Assembly (NCBI GenBank): GCA_003215655.1
Contig: QCKB01000001.1
Location: forward strand, 62,001 to 126,000
Origin: Prochlorococcus sp. AG-409-J16
GTDB taxonomy: Bacteria; Cyanobacteriota; Cyanobacteriia; PCC-6307; Cyanobiaceae
Length of the DNA stretch: 64,000 bases
Direction of reading: 5' to 3'
The position numbers were made by a program, and so were the translations under genes. Below are positions 50,403 to 60,189 of this stretch, piece by piece (the stretch's first letter is position 1; each line of letters opens with the position of its first letter). The notes under the pieces are model-generated. The model saw only the letters and a list, made by a program, of their open reading frames with translations. It was not told the origin of the DNA and made no database searches.

Positions 50403-51362
50403 ATGGAAATACCTAATAGACTAAGCAGTCAACCTTTTGAGGTCGAACTTAAGCGAAGCTCTTCACCAGAATCTCTTCACAGAGTACATGCAGTTATATG
50501 TGATAGCAAAGGAAGAGTTCTAATGAAATCAGGAAAATCAGATTACGAAACATTTATCCGATCATCTCAGAAGCCATTTCAGGCTCTGCCATTTATCAGC
50601 AGTGGTGCAGCAGATCAAATGAATTGTGGAGATAGAGGAATTGCAATATCTTGTTCATCACATTCAGGAGAAGCCTCACATGCAAGAGAAGCATTTAGAA
50701 TTTTATGGAACGCAAAGGTTGATGTAGATAAGCTCCAATGCCCTATTCCTAAAAATTGCACAAGCCCATTGGAACATAATTGTTCAGGGAAACATGCTGC
50801 ATTTCTTGCAACATGTAAAAAAATGGGATGGCCAATTGATACTTATCTAAAAGGAGATCATCCTCTCCAAATAGAGATAGTTAGAAGAATTGCTGATCTT
50901 CTTAGCTTACCAGTTGATGAATTAATATCAGCTCGAGATGACTGTGGTGCCCCTACACTTAGGCTCCAGTTATCTCAAATGGCATTACTTTATGCTCATT
51001 TAGCTGGATCTAAGATTGCTGAGTTAGAGAAAGTAAGCAGATCTATAATTTCACATCCAGAACTAATAGCAGGTAACAATAAGTTTGATACTGAATTAAT
51101 AAAACGCTCTCATGGTCAACTTGTAAGCAAAGGTGGAGCTGAAGGTATTCAATGCATAAGCAAGGTAGGAGAAGGTATGGGAATAGCGATAAAAGTAGAG
51201 GATGGATCAAAAAGAGCAAAACATGCTGTAGCTCTTCACCTCCTAAGACAGCTTGAATGGCTTACCCCAACAGCACTACAAGAGCTTGAAGAAAAAATCC
51301 TAATGGTCTCTCCTGGAGTAGAACTTCAAGTCAATGGAGAGCTCCGTTTCCAGGAACGCTAA
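50403..51362 (+). CDS. Asparaginase, Rhizobium etli ReAV-like family
   Basis: The protein of about 319 residues belongs to the asparaginase family distinct from E. coli AnsA/AnsB and the Ntn-hydrolase types. RSSQKPFQALPFISSGAAD near residue 42 and HNCSGKHAAFLATCKKMGWP near residue 120 are diagnostic. CSGKHA and DDCGAPTLRL hold the Cys/Lys residues proposed as the metal site in the R. etli enzyme. It should deaminate asparagine to aspartate and ammonia. The frame extends to a TTG at 50394, but the ATG at 50403 is the more likely start. Confidence 0.88.
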   Translation: MEIPNRLSSQPFEVELKRSSSPESLHRVHAVICDSKGRVLMKSGKSDYETFIRSSQKPFQALPFISSGAADQMNCGDRGIAISCSSHSGEASHAREAFRILWNAKVDVDKLQCPIPKNCTSPLEHNCSGKHAAFLATCKKMGWPIDTYLKGDHPLQIEIVRRIADLLSLPVDELISARDDCGAPTLRLQLSQMALLYAHLAGSKIAELEKVSRSIISHPELIAGNNKFDTELIKRSHGQLVSKGGAEGIQCISKVGEGMGIAIKVEDGSKRAKHAVALHLLRQLEWLTPTALQELEEKILMVSPGVELQVNGELRFQER

Positions 51363-51409
51363 TAGAAAGCGCAATTTAAAGACCTGTAGATGTATTATAA
51401 AAGGAACAA

Positions 51410-51486
<77 letters not shown>

Positions 51487-51492
51487 ATTATT

Positions 51493-51517
51493 GCCTCGGT
51501 TTTCCGAGGCTTTTTTT
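51493..51517 (+). terminator. Rho-independent terminator of tRNA-fMet
   Basis: A perfect 7-bp hairpin, GCCTCGG and CCGAGGC around a TTTT loop, is followed by seven T. It lies 6 bases after the tRNA CCA end. It is the clearest intrinsic terminator in the window. Confidence 0.93.
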
Positions 51518-51763
51518 ATAGTTTATAAGTAGTATCAAGATATGAATTTAAAATAAGAAGGGAAAATATTATATACATGATGAATAACAACAGTATTTAC
51601 TTAATTAATACGTCTATATATTAGCAATAGTTGATATCGTTCATATAATCAGAAAATAACTCTGTTTAATATAAATAAATTTATACTGATACTTCGTTTA
51701 AAACAAGAAAATGTTAAAAACTATATAGCGATAGTGTAGATTAGAAATAGAAATCCAACGACC

Positions 51764-53419
51764 GTGACATCGCATCCTTATGAAGCAATTGTAGTTGGGT
51801 CTGGTGCAACAGGGGGAATGGCTGCTTTAACTCTTGCAGAAAGTGGTGTTCGTGTTTTAGTTGTAGAAGCCGGACCAATGTACACGCCTGAAGAGGCATA
51901 TGGATCTGAACCCTTAAATACCGCAAGGCGTTTAAAAAATATTATTACTGGAGAAAAGAGAATACAAGCAAATCATCCTGGGTTTTGGAAAAACAATCCA
52001 CTGCTATATATGAATGAGATAGAAAATCCATATATAACAAATAAAGATGAACCATTTATCTGGACACAAGGAAGACAAGTTGGAGGACGAAGCCTGACTT
52101 GGGGAGGTATTACACTTCGACTTTCAGAGAATGACTTCAAGCAGACCAATAGTGATGGAGGAGGGCCAAATTGGCCTATACAATACAAAGACCTTGAATC
52201 TCATTACTCCAGAATAGAAAGTGTTTTACAAGTTCATGGAAATAAAGATAATTTGAACGAAGTACCAGATGGCGAATATATCGATCCTTTACCATTTAAC
52301 TCTGATGAGAAAAAATTTATACAAACAGTCAAACAAAGAGTTAACTGTCCAATAATCCACTCGAGAGGTTTTGGAGCTAGAGAAACAAAAGTAAAATCGG
52401 AATGGCCAAAGTCGAGTAGTCTTGGTAGTACTTTAAAAAAGGCTATTAAAACAGGAAAAGTTGAAATTTTACCAAATCATATCGTACAGAATATCCTATT
52501 TGAAAGAGATTTAGAATCGGCCTCTGGAGTTATCACAATAAATAGAATTAATGGTCAAAGAAAAGAATTAAAAGCAAGTTTAATTGTGATTTGTACTTCA
52601 ACAATACAAACAATAAAACTACTACTTAATTCTAAAGAAGGGCAACAAGAAAGAGGTTTTATAGAACCTTCAGGATTATTGGGTAAGAATTTAATGGATC
52701 ATGTATCTACTTGTAGATTCTTCACAATAGAAAAACAAAAAGACTCTGAACAAAATGTTTCTTCTGAAAATGAAAAATATTTATCTGGAGCTGGTAGTTT
52801 TCTTATACCATATGGCACATCAATACATACAGGAGAAAAAAATGATTTCGTAGGAGGTTATGGATTATGGGGATGTATAAATCGTTTTGAACCGCCAGAT
52901 TACCTAAAGAAATATCCAGATAAATCTACAGGTTTTCTTATTGGACATGGCGAGGTTTTACCAAATACTAAAAACCAAATAACTCTTTCAAATAATAAAG
53001 ATAAGTGGGGCATTCCAATTCCTAAAATAAAATTCAAATGGAGAAATAATGAAAAAAATATGATCAGACATATGCAGAAAAACATGAAGGAAATTATTTC
53101 AGCTTCTGGTGGAGATATACATCCAATAAGTGAAATAATTAACCTTCCTTGTGTAAAAGTATTAACTGATACTTCGTATGCTTTTTCTGAAGATTCTCCT
53201 CCTCCTGGTTATTACATACACGAAGTTGGTGGTGCGCCTATGGGAAATAGTGAAGAATTAAGTGTGGTAGATAAATGGAACAGGCTTTGGAGATGTTCCA
53301 ATGTGCTCATTGTAGACGGAGCCTGTTGGCCTACTTCATCATGGCAAAGTCCTACCTTAACAATGATGGCGATAACTCGAAGGGCCTGTATAAACGCCTT
53401 TAACCCTCAGAACGAGTAA
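51764..53419 (+). CDS. GMC-family FAD-dependent oxidoreductase
   Basis: The 551-residue flavoprotein has the N-terminal FAD loop VVGSGATGGMAALTLAESGVRVLVVEAG. The GMC signature region is GRQVGGRSLTWGGITLRLS, near residue 112. The C-terminal catalytic part contains HEVGGAPMGNSEELSVVD, with HEVGGAPMG in place of the common HxxGTxxMG, and later WPTSSWQSPTLTMMAI. Substrates of the family range from glucose and choline to other alcohols; this one is unknown. The start is GTG (51764). The 246 bases upstream of the start, after the tRNA terminator, hold no gene. Confidence 0.86.
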   Translation: MTSHPYEAIVVGSGATGGMAALTLAESGVRVLVVEAGPMYTPEEAYGSEPLNTARRLKNIITGEKRIQANHPGFWKNNPLLYMNEIENPYITNKDEPFIWTQGRQVGGRSLTWGGITLRLSENDFKQTNSDGGGPNWPIQYKDLESHYSRIESVLQVHGNKDNLNEVPDGEYIDPLPFNSDEKKFIQTVKQRVNCPIIHSRGFGARETKVKSEWPKSSSLGSTLKKAIKTGKVEILPNHIVQNILFERDLESASGVITINRINGQRKELKASLIVICTSTIQTIKLLLNSKEGQQERGFIEPSGLLGKNLMDHVSTCRFFTIEKQKDSEQNVSSENEKYLSGAGSFLIPYGTSIHTGEKNDFVGGYGLWGCINRFEPPDYLKKYPDKSTGFLIGHGEVLPNTKNQITLSNNKDKWGIPIPKIKFKWRNNEKNMIRHMQKNMKEIISASGGDIHPISEIINLPCVKVLTDTSYAFSEDSPPPGYYIHEVGGAPMGNSEELSVVDKWNRLWRCSNVLIVDGACWPTSSWQSPTLTMMAITRRACINAFNPQNE

Positions 53420-53678
53420 AGAGGTCATTTAGGTAGATTTCAGTAACAGCTCTATCATCACAGCCATTTTGGAATAAGAAATTTGCCAACGCTGAACTGA
53501 TAACTTCGAATTGATCCCACTTTGGGTTTGATCCCATGAAATCCTTCATTGCATTGTAAAGAACCTCTGGTATCTCCGCCTCTAGGCTCACCAAAGCACG
53601 AGAAGCTGAATTTATAGAGCGTTTCTCCAATGAGTCTGAGCAAGTTTCTGAATTAGGTTGCAATGGGTTGAGGTCCAT
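53400..53678 (-). CDS. DUF2811 family small protein
   Basis: The protein of about 92 residues carries VSLEAEIPEVLYNAMKDFMG then PKWDQFEVISSALANFLFQNG and CDDRAVTEIYLNDLF, the pattern of DUF2811, a cyanobacterial family of unknown function. The first ATG (53678) is preferred to the adjacent TTG. Its end overlaps the GMC gene by 20 bp convergently. An N-terminal extension of about 30 residues is present before the conserved core, so the real start may be further in. Confidence 0.75.
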   Translation of the reverse strand: MDLNPLQPNSETCSDSLEKRSINSASRALVSLEAEIPEVLYNAMKDFMGSNPKWDQFEVISSALANFLFQNGCDDRAVTEIYLNDLFTRSEG

Positions 53679-53681
53679 CAA

Positions 53682-54096
53682 GTTTTATTTGTTGAGTTGA
53701 TTCATGAGACAAGTAAGCAACATGAATGGGGTTTAAGTCAAAGAAGGAATTGATTTACAAATATATTTCGAGACCACTCAAGACTCATTGCCAGCACTAC
53801 AAAAAAACAATGACCAACTAATGCCACAGTAGATTTCCAAAAGATCCACTGACATGTCAAGTGATCAAAAGTACAAAGTGAAGAAAACCGCTTATTTCCA
53901 CCAGAACCAAATTAAATCCTAATTAATAGTGGAAAAGTCTCTTGGTTCTGTGGAAAAACCTTGGGAAAAACTAAAATGATTGAATGATTAGAAAAACTCA
54001 TCTAAAAAGAGTCTCGTAAGACACGCTGAGAAAGAGACAAATGAGTCTGGCATTTAACCATTATTTCTTTAGATTTATGTGTTAAAAGAAATTGAT
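53682..54096. other. Gene-free region with an inverted repeat
   Basis: This 415-base gap between the DUF2811 and CbiX-like genes has no convincing ORF. It holds a long inverted repeat: TTTCCACCAGAACCAA at 53896-53911 and TTGGTTCTGTGGAAA at 53942-53956, complementary over 15 positions with one bulged base and a 30-base AT-rich loop. The second arm overlaps TGTGGAAAA, the reverse complement of TTTTCCACA, a DnaA-box form reported in cyanobacteria. No T-run follows the hairpin. It may be a protein-binding site, an RNA structure or a remnant. Confidence 0.45.
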
Positions 54097-55143
54097 CTAA
54101 TTTAGGCTTGAAGGTCCTAATGGATGATCTGAATTCGGATAGGGGAAATGTTCATGACTATGAATATTGTGATGATGATGGATTAGTTTCTCTGGCTTTT
54201 CTTGATCCTGGCACTCTTCAGTACATTCATTTTCGCAAAGATCACAGCTAGCAGTTAAGCCCTCAACATGATGATGATGACTAACCTGAGCAAGTCCTGC
54301 CTCCTTCTCAAAACCAAGTAAAGGTGATCTGTATTTACATAAAGAACAATTCATAGAATTATCTCCATTAAAAGCCTGGTATATTCTCTCTAGAAATGTA
54401 CTTACAACAAGTGGGTGGTTACCTAAATAATTAGCAAAAATAAATTCTATATCAGGATTAGAATTAGCAACGATATTAGTTTGATTTTTAATTCGACTAA
54501 CCAAAACTCCTGAAAAAAGAAAATAAGGTAAAACAATAATTCGTTTAAAGCCTAATTTAACTATATGTCTTAACCCTGGTTCAACCAAGGGAAATGTTAC
54601 TCCTGAATATAGAGATTCGCCCCAACCAAAACCAAATGATTCAACTAAAATCCTTGATATTTTCGATATATTTGAATTAGCATCTGGATCTGAAGAACCT
54701 CTACCTACGACTACTAGTAGCGTATCTGAGTTTGATTTTATTGCTTTATCCTTGACTGATTCAGTGATCCTTGCACCTGCTGCACTAATCATAGAATTAT
54801 TAATACCTAATTCACTTCCATAATCAATAATCAAACCAGTTTTAGCTGAATATTTTTTTAATACCGATGGAATATCATTCTTGACATGGCCTGCCGCAAA
54901 TAACATAGCTGGGATTGCTATAACTCTTTTAACACCTTTATCTCTAAGTTTGTCGAGACCATCAGTGATAATTGGAATAGCAAATTCAAGATATCCATAT
55001 TCAATAGGAATATTAGGAAGTAGCCGTCTAATTGAATCTACAAGTTCTGCAAACTCTTTTACAGCTAGTCTGTTACGACTTCCATGGCCACATATAAGAA
55101 TACCTATATCAGTATCCAAGTGTTTTAAAAGAGCTCTATCCAC
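54097..55143 (-). CDS. Tandem-domain CbiX/SirB-type chelatase with Cys/His-rich tail
   Basis: The 348-residue protein has two CbiX domains. The first begins ILICGHGSRNRLAVKEFAEL and includes MLFAAGHVKNDIP with the metal-binding His. The second starts LLVVVGRGSSDPDANSNISK and ends before residue 270. The C-terminal ~70 residues are a metal-rich tail: CSLCKYR, then HHHHVEG, CDLCENECTEEC, HHHHNIHSHEHF. The family inserts Co2+ or Fe2+ into sirohydrochlorin for B12 or siroheme. In this window it accompanies cobU, cobN and metH. The tail may store or sense cobalt, nickel or zinc; that is inference. The start is GTG. Confidence 0.83.
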   Translation of the reverse strand: MDRALLKHLDTDIGILICGHGSRNRLAVKEFAELVDSIRRLLPNIPIEYGYLEFAIPIITDGLDKLRDKGVKRVIAIPAMLFAAGHVKNDIPSVLKKYSAKTGLIIDYGSELGINNSMISAAGARITESVKDKAIKSNSDTLLVVVGRGSSDPDANSNISKISRILVESFGFGWGESLYSGVTFPLVEPGLRHIVKLGFKRIIVLPYFLFSGVLVSRIKNQTNIVANSNPDIEFIFANYLGNHPLVVSTFLERIYQAFNGDNSMNCSLCKYRSPLLGFEKEAGLAQVSHHHHVEGLTASCDLCENECTEECQDQEKPEKLIHHHHNIHSHEHFPYPNSDHPLGPSSLN

Positions 55144-55260
55144 AACGAGATCTCATACATAAAAACAATTTAAAGAACTTTGTAGAAACGATCAATTTCG
55201 TTAGTCTAAGTTAGTGCTAAATAAAGAAAAATTCACCCTCTTATCCCAATTCCAAACAAT

Positions 55261-56505
55261 ATGGCTCAGGACGCCAATGCTGCAGGAGTCCTTGATAAAG
55301 TCAATTTGAATATTAAGAGCCTCTATCAAAATGACAAAGGAATAAAGAAACCTTTACTTATATGTAGCGGAGGAACATCAAGTCGCTGTGCCGCGGAAGG
55401 ACACTGGACACTAGATCTACGAAAGAACTATAAAGACTTTCAATACAACAATAAGACTAAGCTCCTTCAACTAGGTGCGGGTAATACCATGGGTACATTA
55501 ATAGAAAAATTAGCCAAACATCAAAGAGCATTCCCTATAGGCCTATCAGGTCAAACTGGAATGGGATATATTTTAACTGGAGGTATAAGTCCCTTAAGTA
55601 GAAGCCAGGGATTAGCTATTGACCAAATAATCAAAATAAAAGGCTTTTTAACTAATGGGAATTGGATTGATATAGAAAAGCCAGGAGAGAACACGACAAA
55701 AGAAAATATGAAGCTATGGAAAGGACTTTGTGGAGCAGCTCCATTCCTAGGAATTATTACCCAAGTTACTTTACTAACAAACGAAATTAGGAAAATTTGT
55801 GTCTGGACAGCGAAAGTAGACAAATACCAATTAATAGACTTAATACAAAAAGCTGAAAAATTCCCTCAAACAACTAGTTTACAATGGATTTGGAAGGACG
55901 ATATATTTATATATATTGTAAGTATAGATGGAGATGAAGATGCTTTTGATTCTATCGAGAATGAAATTCTAAGCATAGTTAAAAATGAAGATATCGAAAA
56001 GGTAAATATAAATGGACTTCATGAAGCTCCACCCTTTAATATAAAAGGAAAAGATAAGATGAATGCACATAAGTATACAGAGGTAATAGGCTTATTAGGT
56101 CCCTATTGGGATCAGTCAACATCAGAACTAATAACCTCTATCGAGATACTTATTAAAGAAAGGCCTGATCCAGATTGTTATATAGCATCACAACAATTAG
56201 GAGGTATGACACGCAGTATAAATAAAGAAACAAATTCATTTATCCATAGAAATGCTGAGTGGAAACCTTGGATTTCAACTAGTTGGCAACCAGGAAACAA
56301 TATTGCAAGAAAACAGAGCTTATATTGGGCAGAAAGAACGTGGAAGACTCTTTCTGCCAGATGTCCTTGGATACACTTGGCCCAAATGCATCCTCACCTT
56401 TCTTGGCATAGAGAAGAGTTAACCGCAGCCTTCGGAGAATGGCTACCTGACCTACAGCAATTAAAGTCGCATTGCGACCCTTACGGCATCCTGCCACCTC
56501 TTTAA
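55261..56505 (+). CDS. FAD-binding oxidoreductase (FAD_binding_4, glycolate-oxidase-like)
   Basis: The 414-residue protein has the PCMH-type FAD fold. ICSGGTSSRCAAEGHWTLDLRK begins near residue 35, LGAGNTMGTLIEKLAKH near 72 and SGQTGMGYILTGGISPLSRSQG near 95. The C-terminal half (residues 180-400) forms the substrate domain. Relatives oxidise 2-hydroxy acids, alcohols or sugars, but the substrate here is not evident. It precedes sulP by 25 bp on the same strand, so the two could be co-transcribed. Confidence 0.78.
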   Translation: MAQDANAAGVLDKVNLNIKSLYQNDKGIKKPLLICSGGTSSRCAAEGHWTLDLRKNYKDFQYNNKTKLLQLGAGNTMGTLIEKLAKHQRAFPIGLSGQTGMGYILTGGISPLSRSQGLAIDQIIKIKGFLTNGNWIDIEKPGENTTKENMKLWKGLCGAAPFLGIITQVTLLTNEIRKICVWTAKVDKYQLIDLIQKAEKFPQTTSLQWIWKDDIFIYIVSIDGDEDAFDSIENEILSIVKNEDIEKVNINGLHEAPPFNIKGKDKMNAHKYTEVIGLLGPYWDQSTSELITSIEILIKERPDPDCYIASQQLGGMTRSINKETNSFIHRNAEWKPWISTSWQPGNNIARKQSLYWAERTWKTLSARCPWIHLAQMHPHLSWHREELTAAFGEWLPDLQQLKSHCDPYGILPPL

Positions 56506-56530
56506 CTAAAAGATCTATAAGGAATTTTTT

Positions 56531-58105
56531 ATGCTCTCCACAACAAGTGATCAGATAAATAATCAATGGTTTAGCAACCCTCGCAAAGACCTCCTTTCTG
56601 GTTTAGTCGTCGCCTTCGCAATGATTCCAGAAGCTATTGCTTTCTCAGGTATTGCTGGAGTTGACCCTCAGGTTGGATTATTCGGTGCATTTTGCCTATC
56701 AATAACAATTGCAATTGTTGGAGGTCGAATGGGAATGATTACCTCTGCAACAGGATCTACAGCATTGTTAATGACAGGGCTAGTGGCAACAGGCAATGCA
56801 AGGGGCCCAGGACTTGGACTTTCATACTTAATTGCAGCCGGCTTATTAACAGGGTTTTTTCAAATACTTTGGGGATACTTACGTCTTGCATATCAAATGA
56901 GGTTTGTTCCTCAGGGTGTTTTGAGTGGTTTTGTTAATGCACTTGCTCTTTTAATTTTTCAAGCACAATTACCACAATTAGGACTTCATGCTAATAATCA
57001 TGGTGCTGGAGTAATTGATCATGGAAAGCAATTGCTTCCCGTTGGATACCAAATACCAATAGTTTGGCTATTAGTTATTATAGGTCTAATTATAATTTAT
57101 GGACTGCCAAGAATAACCAAAATACTACCCTCTCAATTAGTTGCAATAGCTGTACTTACACTAATTACGATTGGTCTTGATTTACATATTCCTACAGTTC
57201 AAGATTTAGGGAGACTACCTTCAGGTCTACCAAGTTTATCAATACCCTTCGGTCAAATAACAGATGGGAAAGTTCCTTTTAATCTAGAGACCCTAGGAAT
57301 AATACTTCCAACCTCTCTTGCTATTTCATTAGTTGGTCTAATGGAAACATTTTTAACACAGGATATATTAGATGACTTAACTGACAGTAATTCAAATAAG
57401 AATACAGAAGCAAGAGGACAAGGTATAGCAAACGTTGTGTCCTCATTATTTGGAGGTATGGCTGGCTGCGCACTTGTTGGACAATCTGTAATGAATACAG
57501 AAAATGGAGGAAAAACAAGACTTTCAACATTGTTTTCAGGAGTCAGCTTACTTCTTATGATTCTTCTAGGTAGAGGACTACTAGGACGTATACCAATGGC
57601 TGCTTTGGTATCTGTAATGATTGCAATAGCAATAAGTACTGCAGATATTCAAGGGATAAAGAGCTTGGCTAAAATCCCTAAGAGTGATACAGCAGTTATG
57701 GTCGTCACATTTGCAGTTACGATGTTAACTACACCACACAATCTTGCACTTGGTGTTCTTGCAGGTGTTGCCGTAGCAGGAATATTATTTAGCCGAAAGG
57801 TGGCAAAGGTAATAAAAGTTACACCGAAAGAAGTTTCCTCTAATGAAACACATTATATAGTTGACGGACAACTATTTTTTGTAAGCAAAGTCTATTTTAT
57901 ACAGGGTTTTGATGTCCATAACCATCCAGAAAAAGTAACTATCGATATGGAGAATGCTCATATATGGGACCAAAGTGGCGTAGGTGCATTAAACCAAATA
58001 ATTCGCAAGTTAAAGCAAGGAGGGTCAGAAGTAACAGTTAAAGGTCTAAATGAAGAGAGCCTTGATTTGTTTAAAAGGATTGGAGGAGAATTAAAACTAC
58101 ATTAA
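56531..58105 (+). CDS. SulP family anion transporter (sulfate/bicarbonate)
   Basis: The 524-residue protein has about 10-12 membrane segments and the SulP motif [28 protein letters not shown] at residues 23-50. A cytoplasmic STAS domain occupies the last ~100 residues ([26 protein letters not shown]). Cyanobacterial SulP members include BicA, a Na+-dependent bicarbonate pump, and sulfate carriers. Picocyanobacterial genomes use SulP proteins as candidate bicarbonate importers, but substrate cannot be fixed from sequence alone. Confidence 0.88.
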   Translation: MLSTTSDQINNQWFSNPRKDLLSGLVVAFAMIPEAIAFSGIAGVDPQVGLFGAFCLSITIAIVGGRMGMITSATGSTALLMTGLVATGNARGPGLGLSYLIAAGLLTGFFQILWGYLRLAYQMRFVPQGVLSGFVNALALLIFQAQLPQLGLHANNHGAGVIDHGKQLLPVGYQIPIVWLLVIIGLIIIYGLPRITKILPSQLVAIAVLTLITIGLDLHIPTVQDLGRLPSGLPSLSIPFGQITDGKVPFNLETLGIILPTSLAISLVGLMETFLTQDILDDLTDSNSNKNTEARGQGIANVVSSLFGGMAGCALVGQSVMNTENGGKTRLSTLFSGVSLLLMILLGRGLLGRIPMAALVSVMIAIAISTADIQGIKSLAKIPKSDTAVMVVTFAVTMLTTPHNLALGVLAGVAVAGILFSRKVAKVIKVTPKEVSSNETHYIVDGQLFFVSKVYFIQGFDVHNHPEKVTIDMENAHIWDQSGVGALNQIIRKLKQGGSEVTVKGLNEESLDLFKRIGGELKLH

Positions 58106-58232
58106 ACAATCAATAAGTATGATTTAATTACACAATATCTAATTTCCAAAAAATAATAATTATAAACAAAATGAATATCATTTAAAATAGATTGTAAATA
58201 TCTGAGAGAATATCTAGAGCAAGTTCATACAA

Positions 58233-59282
58233 ATGCTAAAGAGACTGATTACTGGTCTAACAACTCTGGCAATGCTAACTAGTGGTTGTGCAACCATGCA
58301 GAGCAGCCGTTCTTCACGGTTAGATCTAATCAAAAAAAGAGGAGTCCTAGTATGCGGAGTCAGTGGAAAAATACCAGGGTTTAGCTATCTAAACACTCAA
58401 GGTAAATACGAAGGTTTAGATGTAGATATCTGCAAAGCTGTAGCATCCGCAATATTAGAAGACCCTAATAAAGTTCAATATAGGCCACTGACAGCTCCTG
58501 AACGTTTTACTGCATTAAAAACTGGAGAAATAGATATTCTCTCAAGAAATACTACTTTTAATCTAAGTAGAGATTCAATACAAGGAAATGGAGTAACATT
58601 TGCACCCGTTATATTTCATGATGGGCAAGGGATAATGGTTAGTAAGGCTAGTCAAATAAAAAATATAAATGATCTAAGATCAAGAAATATATGTGTAGGA
58701 TCAGGTACAACAACAGAACAAAACCTTAATGACACCTTTCAAGAAAATGGTATCCGGTATACCCCAATAAAATACCAAGACCTAAATCAAGTTGTTGCAG
58801 GTTATTTAAGTGGAAGATGTTCTGCAATGACATCTGACAGGTCACAGCTTGCGGCTGCTCGATCAAGTTTTAGCAATCCAGATAGACATATAATTCTAGA
58901 AGAAGTGCTTAGCAAAGAACCATTAGCTCCAGCTTCTATTGGTGGTGATCAAAAACTATCTGATGCTCTAAGATGGGTAATATATACCCTAATAGCTACG
59001 GATGAATTTGGAATTAACTCCAGAAATATTGATACTAAATTAGCTATAGCAAAATCAAATCCGAATTTAAGTTCCTTAAGACGTTTGTTAGGGGTTGATG
59101 GAGAACTTGGTAACAAAATTGGGATCTCAAATAATTTTGTAGTAAACATTGTAAAAAGCACAGGTAACTATTCTGAAATATATAATCGACATCTAGGACC
59201 AGGAAGCAATGTAGAAATCCCAAGAGGATTAAATCACACATATAAAAATGGCGGACTTCTAATTTCTCCACCATTTAAATAA
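58233..59282 (+). CDS. aapJ: Polar amino-acid ABC transporter substrate-binding lipoprotein, AapJ/YhdW-like
   Basis: The 349-residue protein has a lipoprotein signal with lipobox LTSGC (Cys at about residue 19), so it is exported and anchored. The mature part is a type 2 periplasmic-binding protein: RGVLVCGVSGKIPGFSYLN, GLDVDICKAVASAILEDPNKV, PLTAPERFTALKTGEIDIL and GDQKLSDALRWVIYTLIATDEFGI. It should bind polar or general L-amino acids. Its TAA overlaps the ATG of the next gene by one base (TAATG). It is the first of a four-gene operon. Confidence 0.92.
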   Translation: MLKRLITGLTTLAMLTSGCATMQSSRSSRLDLIKKRGVLVCGVSGKIPGFSYLNTQGKYEGLDVDICKAVASAILEDPNKVQYRPLTAPERFTALKTGEIDILSRNTTFNLSRDSIQGNGVTFAPVIFHDGQGIMVSKASQIKNINDLRSRNICVGSGTTTEQNLNDTFQENGIRYTPIKYQDLNQVVAGYLSGRCSAMTSDRSQLAAARSSFSNPDRHIILEEVLSKEPLAPASIGGDQKLSDALRWVIYTLIATDEFGINSRNIDTKLAIAKSNPNLSSLRRLLGVDGELGNKIGISNNFVVNIVKSTGNYSEIYNRHLGPGSNVEIPRGLNHTYKNGGLLISPPFK

Positions 59283-60181
59283 TGTTTTTTTCTAAAAAGT
59301 TAATCCTGCAATTTTTCTCTACAATTTTTATAACACTAGTTTTTTTTATACTATTAAACAATTTAATCATTAACCTATTTCGAACAGACATGATGTTTGA
59401 TCTAGGTTGGCTAAATCAACCATCGGGCTTTGCTCTCAGTGAAAATTCTTTGCCTTACAATCCTACTAACAGTTATTTATGGACATTATTAGTTGGACTA
59501 TCTAATAGCTTAAAAGTAATCTTCTTCGGACTAATCCTTTCAACAATTATAGGAGTGATTGCTGGAGCTTCAAGATTTAGTAGCAATAAATTAATTCGAA
59601 TATTATCAAGCTATTATGTAATCGTGATTAGACAAATCCCATTACTATTACAACTATTATTCTGGTACTTTGTTGCTTTTCTGAATTTATCTAATACACC
59701 TCTATCAATACTGGGAAACATATTAACAATATCGAATCAAGGGGTCAGATTATTAGGAATAGATATATCTGTAGAGTTCAGTGCTCTATTAATTGGATTG
59801 ACAATATTCACTGGTGCCTCCATAGCCGAGGTGGTAAGAGGTGGAATCAATTCAGTATCAATCGGACAATGGGAGGCTTTTAGAAGCTTAGGTATTAAAG
59901 ATTCATTAGGCATGAAACGTATCGTGATTCCGCAGGCGCTGCCAGCAATTCTCCCTGGATTAACAAGTCAATATCTAAATCTCGCAAAGAATAGTACCCT
60001 TGCAATTGCAGTTGGCTATCCTGATATATATGCTATTAGTGATACAACAATCACTCAGACAGGTAGAGCAATTGAAGGGTTTACCATACTACTTATAATC
60101 TTCTTAATATTGAATCTGATAATAAGTTTTGCTATGGAAGTGTTAAATAAGATCATACTAAGCAAAGTATACAAATATTAA
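59282..60181 (+). CDS. aapQ: Amino-acid ABC transporter permease 1, AapQ-like
   Basis: The 299-residue inner-membrane protein has about six hydrophobic segments and the binding-protein-dependent transport domain. The EAA-type coupling loop reads EAFRSLGIKDSLGMKRIVIPQALPAILPGLTSQY near residues 198-230. An N-terminal segment ending in SLKVIFFGLILSTIIGVIAGASRFSS starts the permease fold. It is translationally coupled to the binding-protein gene and 8 bp upstream of the second permease. Confidence 0.93.
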   Translation: MFFSKKLILQFFSTIFITLVFFILLNNLIINLFRTDMMFDLGWLNQPSGFALSENSLPYNPTNSYLWTLLVGLSNSLKVIFFGLILSTIIGVIAGASRFSSNKLIRILSSYYVIVIRQIPLLLQLLFWYFVAFLNLSNTPLSILGNILTISNQGVRLLGIDISVEFSALLIGLTIFTGASIAEVVRGGINSVSIGQWEAFRSLGIKDSLGMKRIVIPQALPAILPGLTSQYLNLAKNSTLAIAVGYPDIYAISDTTITQTGRAIEGFTILLIIFLILNLIISFAMEVLNKIILSKVYKY

Positions 60182-60189
60182 GGGATAAG

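Noticed and set aside
51518-51763. A small gene between the tRNA terminator and the GMC gene
   Set aside because: The stretch is AT-rich with stops in all frames and no ribosome binding site before an ATG.
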